Shown: positions 22,978 to 34,766 of the stretch, one piece after another | How positions within the stretch are numbered: position 1 is the stretch's first letter | Layout of the letters: every line of letters begins with the position of its first letter | DNA from: Cercis canadensis | Lineage: Eukaryota; Streptophyta; Magnoliopsida; Fabales; Fabaceae | Reading direction: 5' to 3' | Assembly (NCBI GenBank): GCA_003255065.1 | Contig: QAOA01003303.1 | Coordinates: 50,871-114,870 of the forward strand | DNA length: 64,000 nucleotides | Translations under genes and position numbers: made by a program | The notes under the pieces: model-generated | Told to the model about the DNA's origin: nothing | Seen by the model: only the letters and a program-made list of their open reading frames with translations | The model's database searches: none

Positions 22978-24396
22978 TGATGAACATACTTTTTATATAG
23001 TAGTTAACCCTCATATTTAGTCTTTTAAACCTATTTTGGGCTGAATTGAGTGGGCTTGGGCTACATTTCATGAGTTTGGATCCAATTGGTCCTAAATGTA
23101 TTTTTCAGCAATACTGGGCATTTTATGCACTCTCTGTTTTTCAGCAATAACTTGAGTTCTAAACTTCTAATGATTTGAATCTTACCTTTTAGGAAAGCTA
23201 AGAGAAAGCTCTACAACTTTGATTCAGAGCCCCAAGTCTAATTCGGACATCTAGCTGGTCATATGCAGCTTGGAAGCCAGAGAAGAGATGCTGTCGCAGG
23301 ATCCTGACTCGCATGCAGTGTTTGGACCATAACTTGAGCTTTAGTTGTCGTATGGACTTGAAACTTGTCCCATTGGAAAGCTAAGACGCAAAGCTTCAAT
23401 GGTTGTGCATACCGGTTCACTGAATTGTGTCTTTTAGATGGTCTTATTGCCTGTCGAAGTTGGCTGATGGTTCCAGAGACCTGTTGACACTTAAATGGGC
23501 TTAACCTCCTCAATTCAAGTCCAATTGAGCCCAAACCACAACCCAATGAAAGCTAAGGCCCATGGGAATAAGTGTGACCTAAGGGCAGTTTGGGTGTGCA
23601 TATATTTTTGAAGGTTTATATGCTCAGAAAGAGGCAGCCAAAATTCATTAGGATATTTTGTAGACAGCTTTTCTACTTTTCTTAGTCTATAAGTTTTCTC
23701 TCTAAGTTCTTTGTAAACTTTGTTCCTCTTGTTGATGGAGGGCTAGTTACTCAAATCAATCTAAATTTTGGCTGTTCTGATTATTAATTCTGAGATTATG
23801 TTTTGATTGTCATTCATTTAGTGGTTAATCTACTTTTTTCCATCCTCTGAAATATTCTGTTTGAATTGCTTAAATTCGAATTTGGATTTTCATGTGTTGA
23901 TTACTGAATTGCATGTGATAAAAGAGAAAATTAAAGGTTAATTAATGTTTCTAAGCTTTTGGACAGATTAATTACCTTGGCTGGATTCTGAACTTAAGTA
24001 AAACTTGATTTGAATGAGTGCTTAATTCATTTAGTCTTAGTTGATCTAAATTCTGGTTGCTTAACTAGTGGACATCCATAGAGCTCTAAGAGGCTTCTTG
24101 ATGTGTTCTAAGGCCAAGAACTAGGTTAATAATTGAATGGATTCTTTGAAATCAAGGATGGATTAAAATTAGAATTAGTTACACTTGGATTGGTTGCTTT
24201 CCTTAAAGTTTACCACTTTTAATCATTGTCTGTTGATCACTTATACAAACAAAACCCCCATGTTTAATTAACTCCCTAATTGGATTCCCTAACTAGATTA
24301 ATCCTTTGGTTCGACTTGGTGATGCCTTATGCTACAAGTAGCTTTGGTAAACCGACTTTAAATTTCACTAATTTGGAGAGCCTTGGCAGCTCATCA
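22978..24396 (+). repeat. 3' LTR of element B (full length)
   Basis: About 1419 bp, TGATGAACAT...CAGCTCATCA. It is preceded by the polypurine tract and followed by AAGTG, the TSD of element B. It is homologous to the solo LTR at 1925-3391. Confidence 0.9.
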
Positions 24397-25289
24397 AAGT
24401 GTCAAAAATTTGCACATATTCACTTGGCGCTATCCTTTGACCTGTTTACTATGGTCGAACCTTGGCCATTCTACAGATGAGGTTTGGGCCTCCTGAGTCC
24501 CTTCCCCATAGCAGCTGGGCAGAGGAAATTTTTAATCGGTCCCATAGACTATTTTTCCAAATGGATTGAGGCTGAACCTCTGGCCACTATAACTGCCAAA
24601 AATGCTAAAAAGTTCCTTCAAACATTCATAATTTGCAGGTTCGGAATCCCGCACACAATAACAATAGACAACGGAACAATAGACTTGAAAATCAGGTTGA
24701 ATTTCACTTTGGTTGAACAACCCCAGGCCAATGGATGAGTTGAAGCGGCAAACCAAATAATTCTCGAAGGGCTGAAAAAGAGGTTGAACCACACCAAAGG
24801 TAGATGGACCGAAGAACTGCCTTGGGTACTGTGGTCTTACCGGACAGCCCCCAGACCTCCACTAAGGAATCACCTTATAAACTGACATACGGGGCAGAAG
24901 CAATGATACCGGTAGAGGTCGGAGAACCAAGTTTCAGAAGGGAACACTTCGATGCACACCGGAACGAAGAAGCAATGCATACAAAATTGGAGTTGCTTGA
25001 CAAGGAAAGAGAGAAAACCAGGCTCAAGATGCTGGCATACAAGGAAAAAATAGCGAGGTATTACAACAGAAGAGTACGAACCAGAGAGTTCCGATCAGGT
25101 GACGTCGTCCTTCAAAAAGCTGACATTACAAGAAAGCATCTCAACGAAGGCAAATTAGCCCCCAATTGGGAAGGCCCATATCGAGTGCACCAATCTCTAG
25201 GAAAGGGGACCTACAAACTCTTAACTAGGGAAGGTGTTCCAGTCCTTAGAACTTGGAATGTAAGTAACCTCAAAATATATGAAGAGTAG
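24397..25289 (+). pseudogene. Integrase core and C-terminal part of element A
   Basis: It resumes the reading broken at 15407: QKFAHIHLALSFDLFTMVEP, then FLIGPIDYFSKWIEAEPLAT, FGIPHTITIDNGT (second catalytic Asp) and [20 protein letters not shown] sequence, where TGA replaces an expected Arg/Gln codon. A frame shift leads to 24804-25289, with [40 protein letters not shown] and APNWEGPYRVHQSLGKGTYK, the usual C-terminal end of Tat integrases. Stop at 25287-25289. Confidence 0.87.
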
Positions 25290-25308
25290 TACTTTGCCGA
25301 AAAATGAA

Positions 25309-25600
25309 TACCGATCTCAATAAACTTATTTGTAACCTTCATCGTGAGTGCAAACTGATCTCAGTAAACTTGTTTGTAACCTCCATAGAAAGTGCAAACC
25401 GATCTCAATAAATTTTTTTTGTAACCTCTATCGCGAGTGCAAACCGATTTCAATAAATCTTGTTTGTAACCTCCTTCGCGAGTGCAAACTGATTTCAATA
25501 AATTTTTGTTTGTAACCTCCATCGTGAGTGCAAACCGATTTCAATAAAATTTTGTTTATAACCTCCATTGCAAATACAAACTGATCTCTATCATCCATCA
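25309..25600 (+). repeat. Tandem minisatellite, unit about 44-46 bp
   Basis: About six imperfect units built on CGATCTCAATAAACTTG...TTTGTAACCTCCATCGCGAGTGCAAA lie just after the integrase stop. Short tandem arrays here are common in Tat-branch elements. The ORF readable through them on the minus strand is an artefact of the repeat. Confidence 0.8.
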
Positions 25601-25965
25601 AACCAAAAGACACTGATTTTGGAAAAAAGGGACCGAGTTAAGGCATTATCAATTTTAAATTTTGAGAATTAACGTTCCGAGCTTATCATCCAATACTCGA
25701 AGGATACTAATCCTGAACTTATTATCAACTTAAATTCAAATTTTTGACCTTATCAATAGCAATTAACTAGAAGTTCCAAACTTTTTGAACTAATCTTCAA
25801 AGTACAAATTCAGTTACAAGTTAAAATTACCGAGCTTATCTTGAAGACCTAGACCTTTGCTCTGTCATTCCAAAAATCAAGACAACGCCAACCTCATTCT
25901 CATTAATGAAGAAAATATTAGCATTAATACATGTACAAATGAACATCTTTCTACAAGGGAATACT

Positions 25966-28046
25966 TTCAAATGTCGGGACCACCCTCCACCCTAGATGTG
26001 ACTTCACCCTCATCATCGGAAGGTGTGTCATAGTCCTCTAGTGAAATATCAATCTTCAGAGCGGCATCATCATCATCATCATCTTCATCATCCTCGCTAG
26101 CATCGACCAGCCGACCATCTTGGATCTTCTTGAAATAATCGATCTGGTCTTTCTGCAGGCCGGGAAATTATAACTTTGCCTGCTGAACAACATGGTCAAA
26201 ACCCTCTTTGAAAGCAGCGACATAGTTTTGTCCAATTTTAAGCTCAGCCCAATCTCTCTGCCTGATTTTTTATTGACGAGCACGACTAAGCCAGCGAGCC
26301 ATCTTGCCCCGCAGTCCATCTTCCCGCTCTTGCACTTTTCTTGCTAGAGCAAGGGTCTTTTGTATCTCACGTGTACCGACCTCATGCCGTGTTTCCAGCT
26401 CCTTAATTTCAAGTCGAAGCTGTTTGTTTTCCGCCTCAGATTTATCACGGGCTTCCAAGGAAGGTGACAGATGTTGAATCTCCAACGTTTCCTTTTCATC
26501 CCGCAAACACTTGTTCTCATTCTCAGCCATCTTTAGGGCCTCGAGAGCTGACTCTTTCTCAACCCAAAGTGTCTGCTTGTCCTCTTGTAGTTTTTTTAGC
26601 GCGGCCAGGTTCCTCATCTTTTTCTGAACACCCCAAGTCGCAGCCAGATCTCAGGTTGCATTGGCCAGTAGGTATTTCATCAGCATGTCAACCAAAGAAT
26701 TATCCATCCTGTCGACGTCGGCCGTCGTCAATATGGAGTCCACCTTATCTTGAACAGGAAATCGGGTATTCCAGAATGATAAACTTGCATGGTTTGGATC
26801 ATCCTTAGCCAGTTCGGCGCTAAAAAGGTCGAAAGGTCTGACCTAGGTTGTAGTCTCCTAGCGAGGACGGCTGGAGGAGGCACCAGGCCTGGCGTGCTCT
26901 GTGTGTGACAACTTTTTTTTTTCGACCCCCGGTCTCTTCTTCGTAGGTCGGTTAAGGGTTCCTCCGCCATTGGGCGTTTTCCGTGAGCCATGTCTACGGG
27001 TACAACCGTAACCGGTTCTGTAGCAATAATCAAGACGGGCTCGACCATGGGCGCCGTGGGCTCCTCCACTATTCTAATAACCAGTCCAGGTACAAGTGCA
27101 GGCAAAGATTCGGCAAACTTTGCCATATTGGATAGCCTCACCATCTCGTCCTTGCTGATTCTTTTGTCTATAAACAAGGGCAAAAATTAGTCAGGTATAT
27201 TGACAATTAACTTAAACAAGCAAAGACAACCAAATACCGACCAATGAAATCCTTGGCTCTCAGCTTGACCAGATCGAATTTCTCATATGTAAGCTCGGAG
27301 ATTATTCCTATGATACGGCGAGCTTCTTGGTCATATTCGTCCATAGTGCACGCTCATCTTTTGTTCACATACTGAACCCACTTCAAGGGGAATCTAGGTC
27401 TCCCACCCTCATCCAAAAGGAAAGCTTTGTACGGTCTGGGCACCCCATCCTAGGTCAGAACGGTCACACAGAAGAATTGGTCTTTCCACCATTTAGCCGA
27501 CTCCTTGACTAACTTCATTAAATTTAGTCGAGAATGGCTGACAACGTACATAAAATCCTGGTCAGAGTCTTTGGTGCCTTTTAAAGTAAAAAAGTTAAAA
27601 AAGACATCTACCCGGGCATCTACTGCTAGCAGGTTACACATATTTTGAAAAGCTCAGTGGACCCCCACCCATTGGTATGGAGCTGCGTAGGGGCTGCGTT
27701 TATGTTTTGAAAAAAATCCACTTCAAACTCTGTAAGGGGAAGCTCAGCCCTAGCCCTATCTATGTACGCTAAGTTAAAAACAAAAAAAAATATCATGGGG
27801 GCAGTTCTCACAAATAGGAGAATCTCGAGGACAAGCCTCTAGGTCGAAATTATGGTAATTCCAGTCTATATCCGAAAAGTTTTCTTTTAAAGTTTTAATA
27901 TCCCTAGGTCGTAGAGAGGACCTAGTAGATCTAAGGGCTTGATGAATGAAGAAACGTACAGAAGCCTGAGAAGAAGAAGAAACCCCAGCACTATTTCCCC
28001 GAGAAGACCCAGAAACACCCTTTAGAGATTGACTAGAGGAACTCAT
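25966..28046 (-). pseudogene. Antisense ORF (aORF) of element A
   Basis: It runs against the element between integrase and 3' LTR. The Ser-rich start MSSSSQSLKGVSGSSRGNSA at 28046 is followed, after a shift in a T tract near 27790, by ARAELPLTEFEVDFFQ and PTQLHTNGW, then VDVFFNFFTLKGT.. KESAKWWKDQFFCV. This resembles the plant domain named putative gypsy type transposon (PF04195; from memory). A possible intron lies at about 27180-27243 (acceptor TTGTTTATAG). Next come Val/Pro-rich sequence, a coiled coil at 26617-26270 (ALKKLQEDKQTLWVEKESAL.. LRLEIKELETRH) and an acidic C-terminus (SEDDEDDDDDDAALKID) near 25970-26100. Several stops make it non-functional. Its role in Tat elements is unknown. 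Confidence 0.72.
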
Positions 28047-28230
28047 ATCTTCAAGATACCCCTCCCCCCTCGAGCTAGGACTAGTTCAAACACAGCAATA
28101 GACAAAGGGGTCTACTGTTTAAGTAATTTCCGAGCTTGGATTTGCTGAAATGCGAGTTCCTAAAATACCTCCGACCTCAAGGAAACCTCAAAAGCTTTCT
28201 TCAAAAAACTAGGGCAAATTCTGGGACTCT

Positions 28231-28240
28231 CCTATATACA
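28231..28240 (-). promoter_or_regulatory. Possible TATA box of the antisense ORF
   Basis: The minus strand reads TGTATATAGG about 185 bases upstream of the proposed aORF start at 28046, a plausible core promoter. Only position and sequence support it. Confidence 0.3.
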
Positions 28241-28506
28241 GTAGTTGATATTTTCATCCAACGGTCCAGATCGTTCGAATCTGACGGACAGGGAATCACC
28301 GTTTTTAACTCGGGAAGCCTAAACGTCAAATTGACAGTAGCTTTCCTGCCTCGAGACGCGCAATGCCCATCGGCCATCATTGGTGTCGTACCGGCACCTA
28401 TTTACATCAAGATGCGTGGTAGTACAAAGGAAGAGGAATAGTCACGGAAAAGAAGCCATTTTTACACCGTCCTAACACTCGAAGATCGGTATACCGACAT
28501 CCAAGC

Positions 28507-28520
28507 TTTAGGGGGGCAAG
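28507..28520 (+). other. Polypurine tract of element A
   Basis: The purine-rich AGGGGGGCAAG-type sequence directly before the 3' LTR is the expected plus-strand primer. Confidence 0.6.
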
Positions 28521-28855
28521 TGTGGTGGCCCATTTTGACTGGCCCATAAACTAGTCAGGCCCATTAACATAGGGCCCAACAAGATCCAGAGCAATTTTCG
28601 GCCCATGGAGTCCGTCATCTCTTGCCTATAAATAGTCCCACTATCACAGGTAACAGGGTTCTTTTTGCTCTGAATTACAACTCTTATTAACTCGGACCAA
28701 GCTAATTTTATCATCAAAGCCCGAAAATCAACAACCGGCCCACCCATTCTTTTTCTTCTTTTTCAGATCGCCCCGGTCTAAATCCACTTCATCGCCCAGC
28801 TAGACACATTACGCCGAGCAAATAGATCGACCTGATCTTAACTTAGGCAACATCA
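28521..28855 (+). repeat. 3' LTR of element A
   Basis: 335 bp, the same length as the 5' LTR, ending GGCAACATCA and followed by the TSD GGAGT at 28856-28860. The CTATAAATAG box is at 28626-28635. Confidence 0.92.
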
Positions 28856-28860
28856 GGAGT

Positions 28861-29412
28861 CAACTTATTTGGATGCCTCTAGAAAAGCATCTTCTAAAGG
28901 ATTTTTTATTTTGGTGCTATTTCAGAAGGATGGAGCTTTTAAAAAGGCAACTGAACGAAATTTTCATTCTAATATGGTAACCTGCATGGTCTATGGCAAT
29001 ACAATTATACGAATTTTTAAAGCATATTAACCATTCAGTTCTTTGTATTTGTGACATTTTTCTTTAAAAAAATTAACCTCTATTTCTTTTTCTCCTTTTT
29101 TTACTTTCGAATTAAAAGCAACTCTAACTTTTCAAGCCCTGAAGCTCTCTATTAATAGAGCAGAAAGAATTTATATTCATAATGCTGTGACTTTTTTCTT
29201 TTGAAATCTTGTTTGTTATTTTCTTATCTTTCTGTTATGGAGGTTCACAAAACTGAACCACAACCACAACCACAGGGAACCTACTTGCCTGCCCCCCATG
29301 CAACTGCCTTATCAGCCGCATTAGAAGGATTTTCACATTCATAGCACTTGAAAAGTGTTAGCCTTGGGGACCACAAAGGAAGATTCCTATCACTACAGCA
29401 CCAAAATTATTA
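28861..29412 (+). other. Short spacer between elements A and C with a 35-codon ORF
   Basis: This is host or older repeat DNA between the two TSDs. One small ORF at 29237-29344 starts MEVHKTEPQPQPQGTYLPAP and ends at TAG. It has a Gln-Pro run but no recognised domain. It could be the start of a disrupted exon, or chance. Confidence 0.3.
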
Positions 29413-29417
29413 CCAAC

Positions 29418-29714
29418 TGTTAATACCCAGGAAACTCATTACTCATTGTTACAGTAAAAGGATCAAAGTGCCCTTGCTACAGTAAAAAGATCAAAATACC
29501 CATGCTCAAGTATACACTCTCTCCTTTACACTCACTCCGGATCTCATGCTCTCTAGCTCTTCTTCTTTTCTCTTCTCTCAGTTCATCTCCTTTTCTCTCA
29601 GTTACCTAACTAACTTGAGCGTTGGAGGTGGTGCCGGAGCTCTACCTCCGGCCTCCCCTGATCGTCCCTCTCTCTTTCTATAGGTTGTCGACCTCACTAA
29701 GTTCGACAATGACA
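29418..29714 (+). repeat. 5' LTR of element C
   Basis: 297 bp. It contains two CTACAGTAAAA-type repeats, a CT-rich stretch and a TCTTTCTATAGGTTG segment. It is the pair of 34450-34761. Confidence 0.87.
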
Positions 29715-29734
29715 TTTGGCACCGTCTGTGGGAA
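29715..29734 (+). other. Primer binding site of element C
   Basis: TTTGGCACCGTCTGTGGGAA directly abuts the 5' LTR and differs from the element A site at two positions. Confidence 0.7.
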
Positions 29735-30548
29735 ACGAGGCTTGATTCCCTTGTTCTGCCATACAGAAACCCGAGCTTGCTCTCAACAAAACCAAGAGGA
29801 ACAACTCTAACACACACTAGTTGTGAGTCCTCTATCACTCAAAGAATCAAGCAAATCGCTCTTCTAAGCCCTCATAGACATATTTATGCTCATTCTCTAC
29901 TCCTACAATAAATTTTTATTCTGCAACCTATTACTGGCTTCCAAGCTTCATTATTTATTGAACAACATCATTAACAACTATAAACTATGAGAACAAGCTT
30001 GTCTTCATCCTGCTATATAGCATATTGGTATAGCCCGAGATGTGCATAGAGACACACAAATTTTTATTTCCAAATGCAGGAGGGGCTGAACAGGATTTTT
30101 GTAACTAGTAGTTATGCAATCTCCTTGCAATGAATTTTGTGACAATTAAAACACCCTTCACATAACCCTCATCACACTTATGCAATATCCATGCTTCTAT
30201 CATGCATAGAAAGTACTCCTTATCTCCATTTACCACATCAAAATGAAGGTACTTGGCCTTCCTTTCCTTAAAAAATGCTAGGGTCTAGTCTCAATGATTT
30301 TTCTTTGAAAATGCCTAAGTTGTTGCTTATATCTGCATGGTCTAGAAAATTTCCTAAATTTCTGAAATGCATATGCAATGAGTTCTATTACATTTATCTT
30401 CCGGTTTCTTTTCAATCCTCGGTGACAAGAAAGTAGGAGGACACTTTTCCAACCTCTATTTGCATTTGTGGTGTAAAAAATTTTCAACCACTTAACAAGA
30501 TTGTCTGTTTACACATTTTGAACTAGACATATAGATTCTGATTTGGCA

Positions 30549-30570
30549 TATATATATATATANTATATAT
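30549..30570. repeat. (TA)n microsatellite with N at 30563
   Basis: A short TA run is broken by a single N, so its true length is uncertain. Confidence 0.7.
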
Positions 30571-32520
30571 AAACGAAATACTAAAAAACTTCCACAATTA
30601 TTTGTGAGTCCTTGAGTTTATAGAGAAATGTTATTAGGCTTGCATGACATCTACTTTATTGTTTGAAGGAAAGATTTCTGCTACCATAATTCTAGCATGA
30701 AACTCTGATATATTCTTAACATGTTGTGGGACTGTACCTACTTTTTCATACTAATAACTAGAGATTCAAACAAATTTGGAGCTGGAAACTTGAAAAATCA
30801 AACATACATGCTAACTGTTTGGTGAAGTCTGAATACCTGCACATTCATTCTGATGCAAGGCATGACTATAGCACTGATTAGTACCATGATATTTAAAAAT
30901 TGATCATCATATTAGTGTGCATAGCAAGCATTGGTAGAGCATCATAAAACATGAGGAACATTGGAGGTTCCATCTTCTTTGATCCATTGCTGCATAAAAA
31001 ATGTAAGGCATACTATTTGCATATTTCGCATGTGATCTAGATTTTCCAAGTGAAACATACTTACGGAGATATGTGCCATGCCTGTGCCATTTCAAGATTA
31101 TCCAACCAACAAGTTCTATATTTCTAATTACTCAAACTCCACACTATTGGCTTCCCTCCTTGTTTTGAAAAAATTGTCGGTGCCTGGAGCATACTGCAGC
31201 ATGCATATGACTACAGAAGCTTGCACACTGAATACACATGCACATGACAACAACTTTCTTGCAAGTCAAATTTGAGGTCGAACCATCATCAACAACTATA
31301 TACTTATAAAAGGTAATACAAAGATGGCATAATAACTTCTTGATCTTGCATACATATATGCTTGTGAAATCTATTATACCTGTGCCGTTTCAATCATTAT
31401 CTTATTGACATGCTTTATACCCTAAAGTGGTTTAAATACAAATAGTGCACTTCCTTTCTCAAGGTTGGCATAGAAGTGCACAAAATAACATGCTATGTTT
31501 GATTACAAACATTCTAGTGGTGAGAACACATACATGCATATGATTGCAATTTCAGCTTTAGTTCAGAACATAAAATCTAATTTATAGAAGCAGAATCTAT
31601 CATCTAAATTGTTTATTTATTTTGGTGGAGCATAAGGGGCATACCTACCTATTTATCCTAGCTCACATTTAATTGATGTGTAACGCAGAGTTTATACTCT
31701 TGAGATCATGATTGCATGAGACACACATTCACCCCCATGCTTAATGCCTATATGACTGTCACATAATTGATATATCTAATTGCAAATGCTATACAGGATG
31801 ACGGGAAAACTAGTAGCAACAGTTGTAAATCTCCTTGTGGAACATGAAAACAGTAGAGTGGCTATGCACATTAATTTAAATGTTCTATTTAGCACGTGAT
31901 TTATGTAGAGCTTCATTTATTCTTGCTTAACAACCATGACAAACACTAAAGGAAAATTTTCTGGATATATCCTGTGCTCACATAGTTTACTTTCTCCTTG
32001 AATTGCTAGAAACTATATAACTAGCCAACAAGGGAAAGATGTGAAAAACAACCTAGTTTGCTGTATGAACATTGTGCTAATTTTTATCTATTTAGCTATC
32101 TCTTGTGGAGCATCTCACATTATCTATATTGTAGCATGCCTAGAAAGTTTGCATGGCTAAATTGCGAACCAACCACTTCGTGTGTTACACATACAACTCT
32201 TGGATGGAACCAAGAAGGCTAGCTAAACTTCTATGTTTGAGGGATGCCTAAAGTACTTACTGATGTAAAAGGCTTGATTTAAATATGGGCGTGCACCCAA
32301 ACTATATATTCAAATTGTTCTTCAATAGATACTCAAGCTCTACATATTTTTATCTATCCTAGATTGGTAAAGTTCATACCATTGACTGAAAAATTTTGAT
32401 ATATACCATGAGCTTGTGCACTTCACATTCTCTTGAATTTTGAGGAAAATGCAGAAGAGCACTCCACCCAAAGAGGTGTAGAAGCCCAAATAGCAGAAAA
32501 GAATATGCTTAAACCGACTT

Positions 32521-32893
32521 GAAGAGTCAAAGGCCCATTGGCCTGGGGGAGGGGGCAAAACCCCAAATCAAAGGCCCAACAAAATGGCTAGGGGAGGGGA
32601 AACAACCTCGAACCCGAATCAAAGGCCTAAGAAACGACCTGGGGGAGTGGAAAAAAACCTTGAACCTGAATCAAAGGCCCAACAGATGGCCCAAGGGAAG
32701 GGAAAAAACCTTGAATCCGAATCAAAGGCCTAATGGCCTGGGGGAGGGGTAAAAACCTAAACCCAAACTAAAGAATCAAAGGCCCAATGGCCTGGGGGAG
32801 GGGGCAAAAACCCGAACCCAAACTGAAGAATCAGGCCCAACGGCTAGGGGTGAAGTCAAAAATCTGACCCCAACCTGAAGAATCAAAGACCTC
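32521..32893 (+). repeat. GC-rich minisatellite in element C, unit about 51-56 bp
   Basis: About seven imperfect units of the type AATCAAAGGCCCAA..GGCCTGGGGGAGGGG..AAAACC..GAACCC. The frame readable through them (RPNGLGEG-like repeats) is a by-product of the repeat, not a gene. Confidence 0.82.
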
Positions 32894-33487
32894 AAACAAA
32901 CTATCCCGAGTCTAGGTATTCCAAATGCATACTATTTACTACTGTAAGTGGCAACTTTACATTTTCCATTTTATATGAGATGTTGAATTGGGAAATGATG
33001 CAAAACATGCTCATTACACTATATTTGTCTGCATGGATGCTGTAAATTTCTGAAATGCATATAGGTGCAATTATTTGAATGCATAAAAGCACAATTACCT
33101 CTACATAGCAAGTCTAATTTCATATGAATTTTGGCAAGTATATAATCACAATACATGTTTTCTAATATATTACTTGTCATGTACAACAGTTCATACTGAA
33201 CGCTACATCACTTTCTGTTTGAGGCTTCTACCGAGCTGACCTCAGCCCGACCTCTCTAAAGATAAGAAGTAGCTAATACTCTAAATGGAACTATATTTTT
33301 TACTGTTTACATCCCCTAAATTTCTGTGACTAGTTGCTGATTTGACAATTCACCAATTTGATGCATTATTTGCATATGATATATTCATATGGCCTTTGGC
33401 ATACAACTCTTGACTTAAACTTTGGTTTTCTGATTATACTCATGTAACTTCATGCGCCAGACTTAGCATGCTACACCAATTATTAAA

Positions 33488-33855
33488 GAGTAAAACCCTT
33501 TTTTTAGTCCTTAAAAAATGCAACTACTGACAAATTCGTCCTCCAAAAATTTTCAGTGACAAATTGGTCTTTGAATTATTATTCTGTCTAACAATTAATT
33601 TTCTAGTACTTTAATTAGAAAAGTTCTGGACCCCTGCAGACCCCTCTCCTAATTTTTTTTCACTCATCTTGCCTAGCTATGATTAAGCCCTCATTTTCTC
33701 ATTCAAGTCCTCATTTTCTTTTCACTGATCTTGGCTATCGGAAGACTAATTTGTCTGTGAAATAATAATTCAAGGACCAATTTGTCACCAAAAATTTTTG
33801 GAGGACGAATTTGTCAGTGGCTGCATTTTTCAAGGACTAAAAAAGGATTTTACTC
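33488..33855. mobile_element. Mutator-type MITE copy 1 (368 bp), inside element C
   Basis: Long terminal inverted repeats start GAGTAAAACCCTTTTTTTTAG and end with the matching CTAAAAAAGGATTTTACTC. The arms share TGACAAATT and CAAGGACCAATTTGTCAC blocks. The length equals that of the copy at 43366-43733, which lies in the opposite orientation. The flanks are AT-rich and no clean TSD is left. No coding frame. Confidence 0.8.
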
Positions 33856-34433
33856 AAAAATAAATAGAACTTGTTGCCTATAGAATTTATGTACAAATGG
33901 AGAGCATTTGGTCTTTGTTATTAAAATGTAGGTGCTACAAAGCTCGAAATAGATGAGAAGCAAGGAGCTACGGAGTGGGAAACACACAACTCAGGACCAA
34001 AAAGCCATGAAACAATAGAGAAAATTCTCCAAAACCCGATATAATGATGGAATTTCATAATGCTTTATTATTATATTATTCATTATGATTATGAAAGTTC
34101 TTTTACCCCTTAGAGAACATCTTTCAATGCTAGAAATTGCATGTTGTCATGTTAAGAGCTTGAGCTCGGTATTTTATTTGCTGTATAGTTTAGATAACTC
34201 GATGTATGATTATTTTAAATACCTACAAATCAAAGACAGATTTATAGAGCATGACAAATTCTCACTCAGAGGGTGCACCCCCAATGCACACTTATTCCAA
34301 ATGCTCCTAATCGCATGACATTGCATATTTAAAAGTTTTATATCTACTTGCCTAACATGGCTTTAAAAGTCAAATATGCTCACTTTACATGACTTAAACT
34401 TCAATCTCAATGCCTTGACTCCCTCAAGTCATT

Positions 34434-34449
34434 GGACGGGGGGCACCGG
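34434..34449 (+). other. Polypurine tract of element C
   Basis: GGACGGGGGGCACCGG immediately precedes the 3' LTR. Confidence 0.6.
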
Positions 34450-34761
34450 TGTTAATACCTAGTAAACTTTTTACCCCTTGCTACTGTAAAAGGACCAAAG
34501 TGCCATCGCTACAGTAAAAAGACCAAAATACCCCTGCTAAGGTATACACTTTCCTTCACTCACTGTGGACCTCATGCTCTTTTTTTGGATCTCACGCTCT
34601 CTGGCTCTTCTCTTCTCTTATCTTGGTTCCTCTCCTTTTCTCCCCGTTACGTAGCTAACTTGAGCGTCAGAAGTGGCGTCAGAGCTCCAGCTCCGGCCTC
34701 CCCTTGATCATCTCTCTCTCTTTTTATAGGTTGCCAACCTCACCTAACTACAGCAACGACA
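34450..34761 (+). repeat. 3' LTR of element C
   Basis: 312 bp, with the same start and end as the 5' LTR but clearly diverged and carrying small insertions. Followed by the TSD CCAAC. Confidence 0.87.
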
Positions 34762-34766
34762 CCAAC

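Larger units (their letters stand above)
15408..24396 (+). mobile_element. Element B: Athila-like Ty3/gypsy retrotransposon nested in element A
   Basis: The element starts TGATGAACATAC and ends CAGCTCATCA. The TSD is AAATG (15403-15407) against AAGTG (24397-24401), one mismatch. Gag, DLGAS protease, RT/RNase H and integrase are of Athila type, in the same direction as A. There is no env-like ORF, only a T-rich 1.1-kb 3' region. The 5' LTR is cut short (about 630 bp against 1419 bp), removing its 3' half and the primer site. Several stops break the genes. A solo LTR of the same family lies at 1925-3391. Confidence 0.9.
9867..28855 (+). mobile_element. Element A: Tat/Retand-like Ty3/gypsy retrotransposon
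   Basis: The element is bounded by 335-bp LTRs (TGTGGTGGCC...CA) and the TSD GGAGT at 9862-9866 and 28856-28860. The order is LTR, PBS, gag, protease, RT, RNase H, a second RNase H, integrase, tandem repeats, antisense ORF, polypurine tract, LTR. The second RNase H and the 3' antisense ORF are hallmarks of the Tat branch (Retand, RIRE2, Grande). The coding region has many stops and frameshifts, so it is not autonomous. Element B is inserted in the integrase gene. By eye the two LTRs differ at about two dozen of 335 positions, so the insertion is not recent. Confidence 0.9.
29418..34761 (+). mobile_element. Element C: non-coding LTR retrotransposon (LARD-like), Tat-type primer site
   Basis: The LTRs at 29418-29714 and 34450-34761 begin TGTTAATACC and end GACA. 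The TSD CCAAC lies at 29413-29417 and 34762-34766. A primer site TTTGGCACCGTCTGTGGGAA (29715-29734) and a polypurine tract (34434-34449) are present. The 4.7-kb interior has no gag or pol, only a minisatellite and a MITE. It must have depended on proteins from another element. The primer site almost equals that of element A, which suggests Tat-type helpers, although the LTRs of A and C are not alike. Confidence 0.88.

Noticed and set aside
25428..25613. Repetitive minus-strand ORF
   Set aside because: It is a shadow of the 44-46 bp tandem repeat after the integrase of element A.
32519..32752. 77-codon ORF with RPNGLGEG-like repeats
   Set aside because: Explained by the minisatellite of element C; the frame is not kept outside the repeat.
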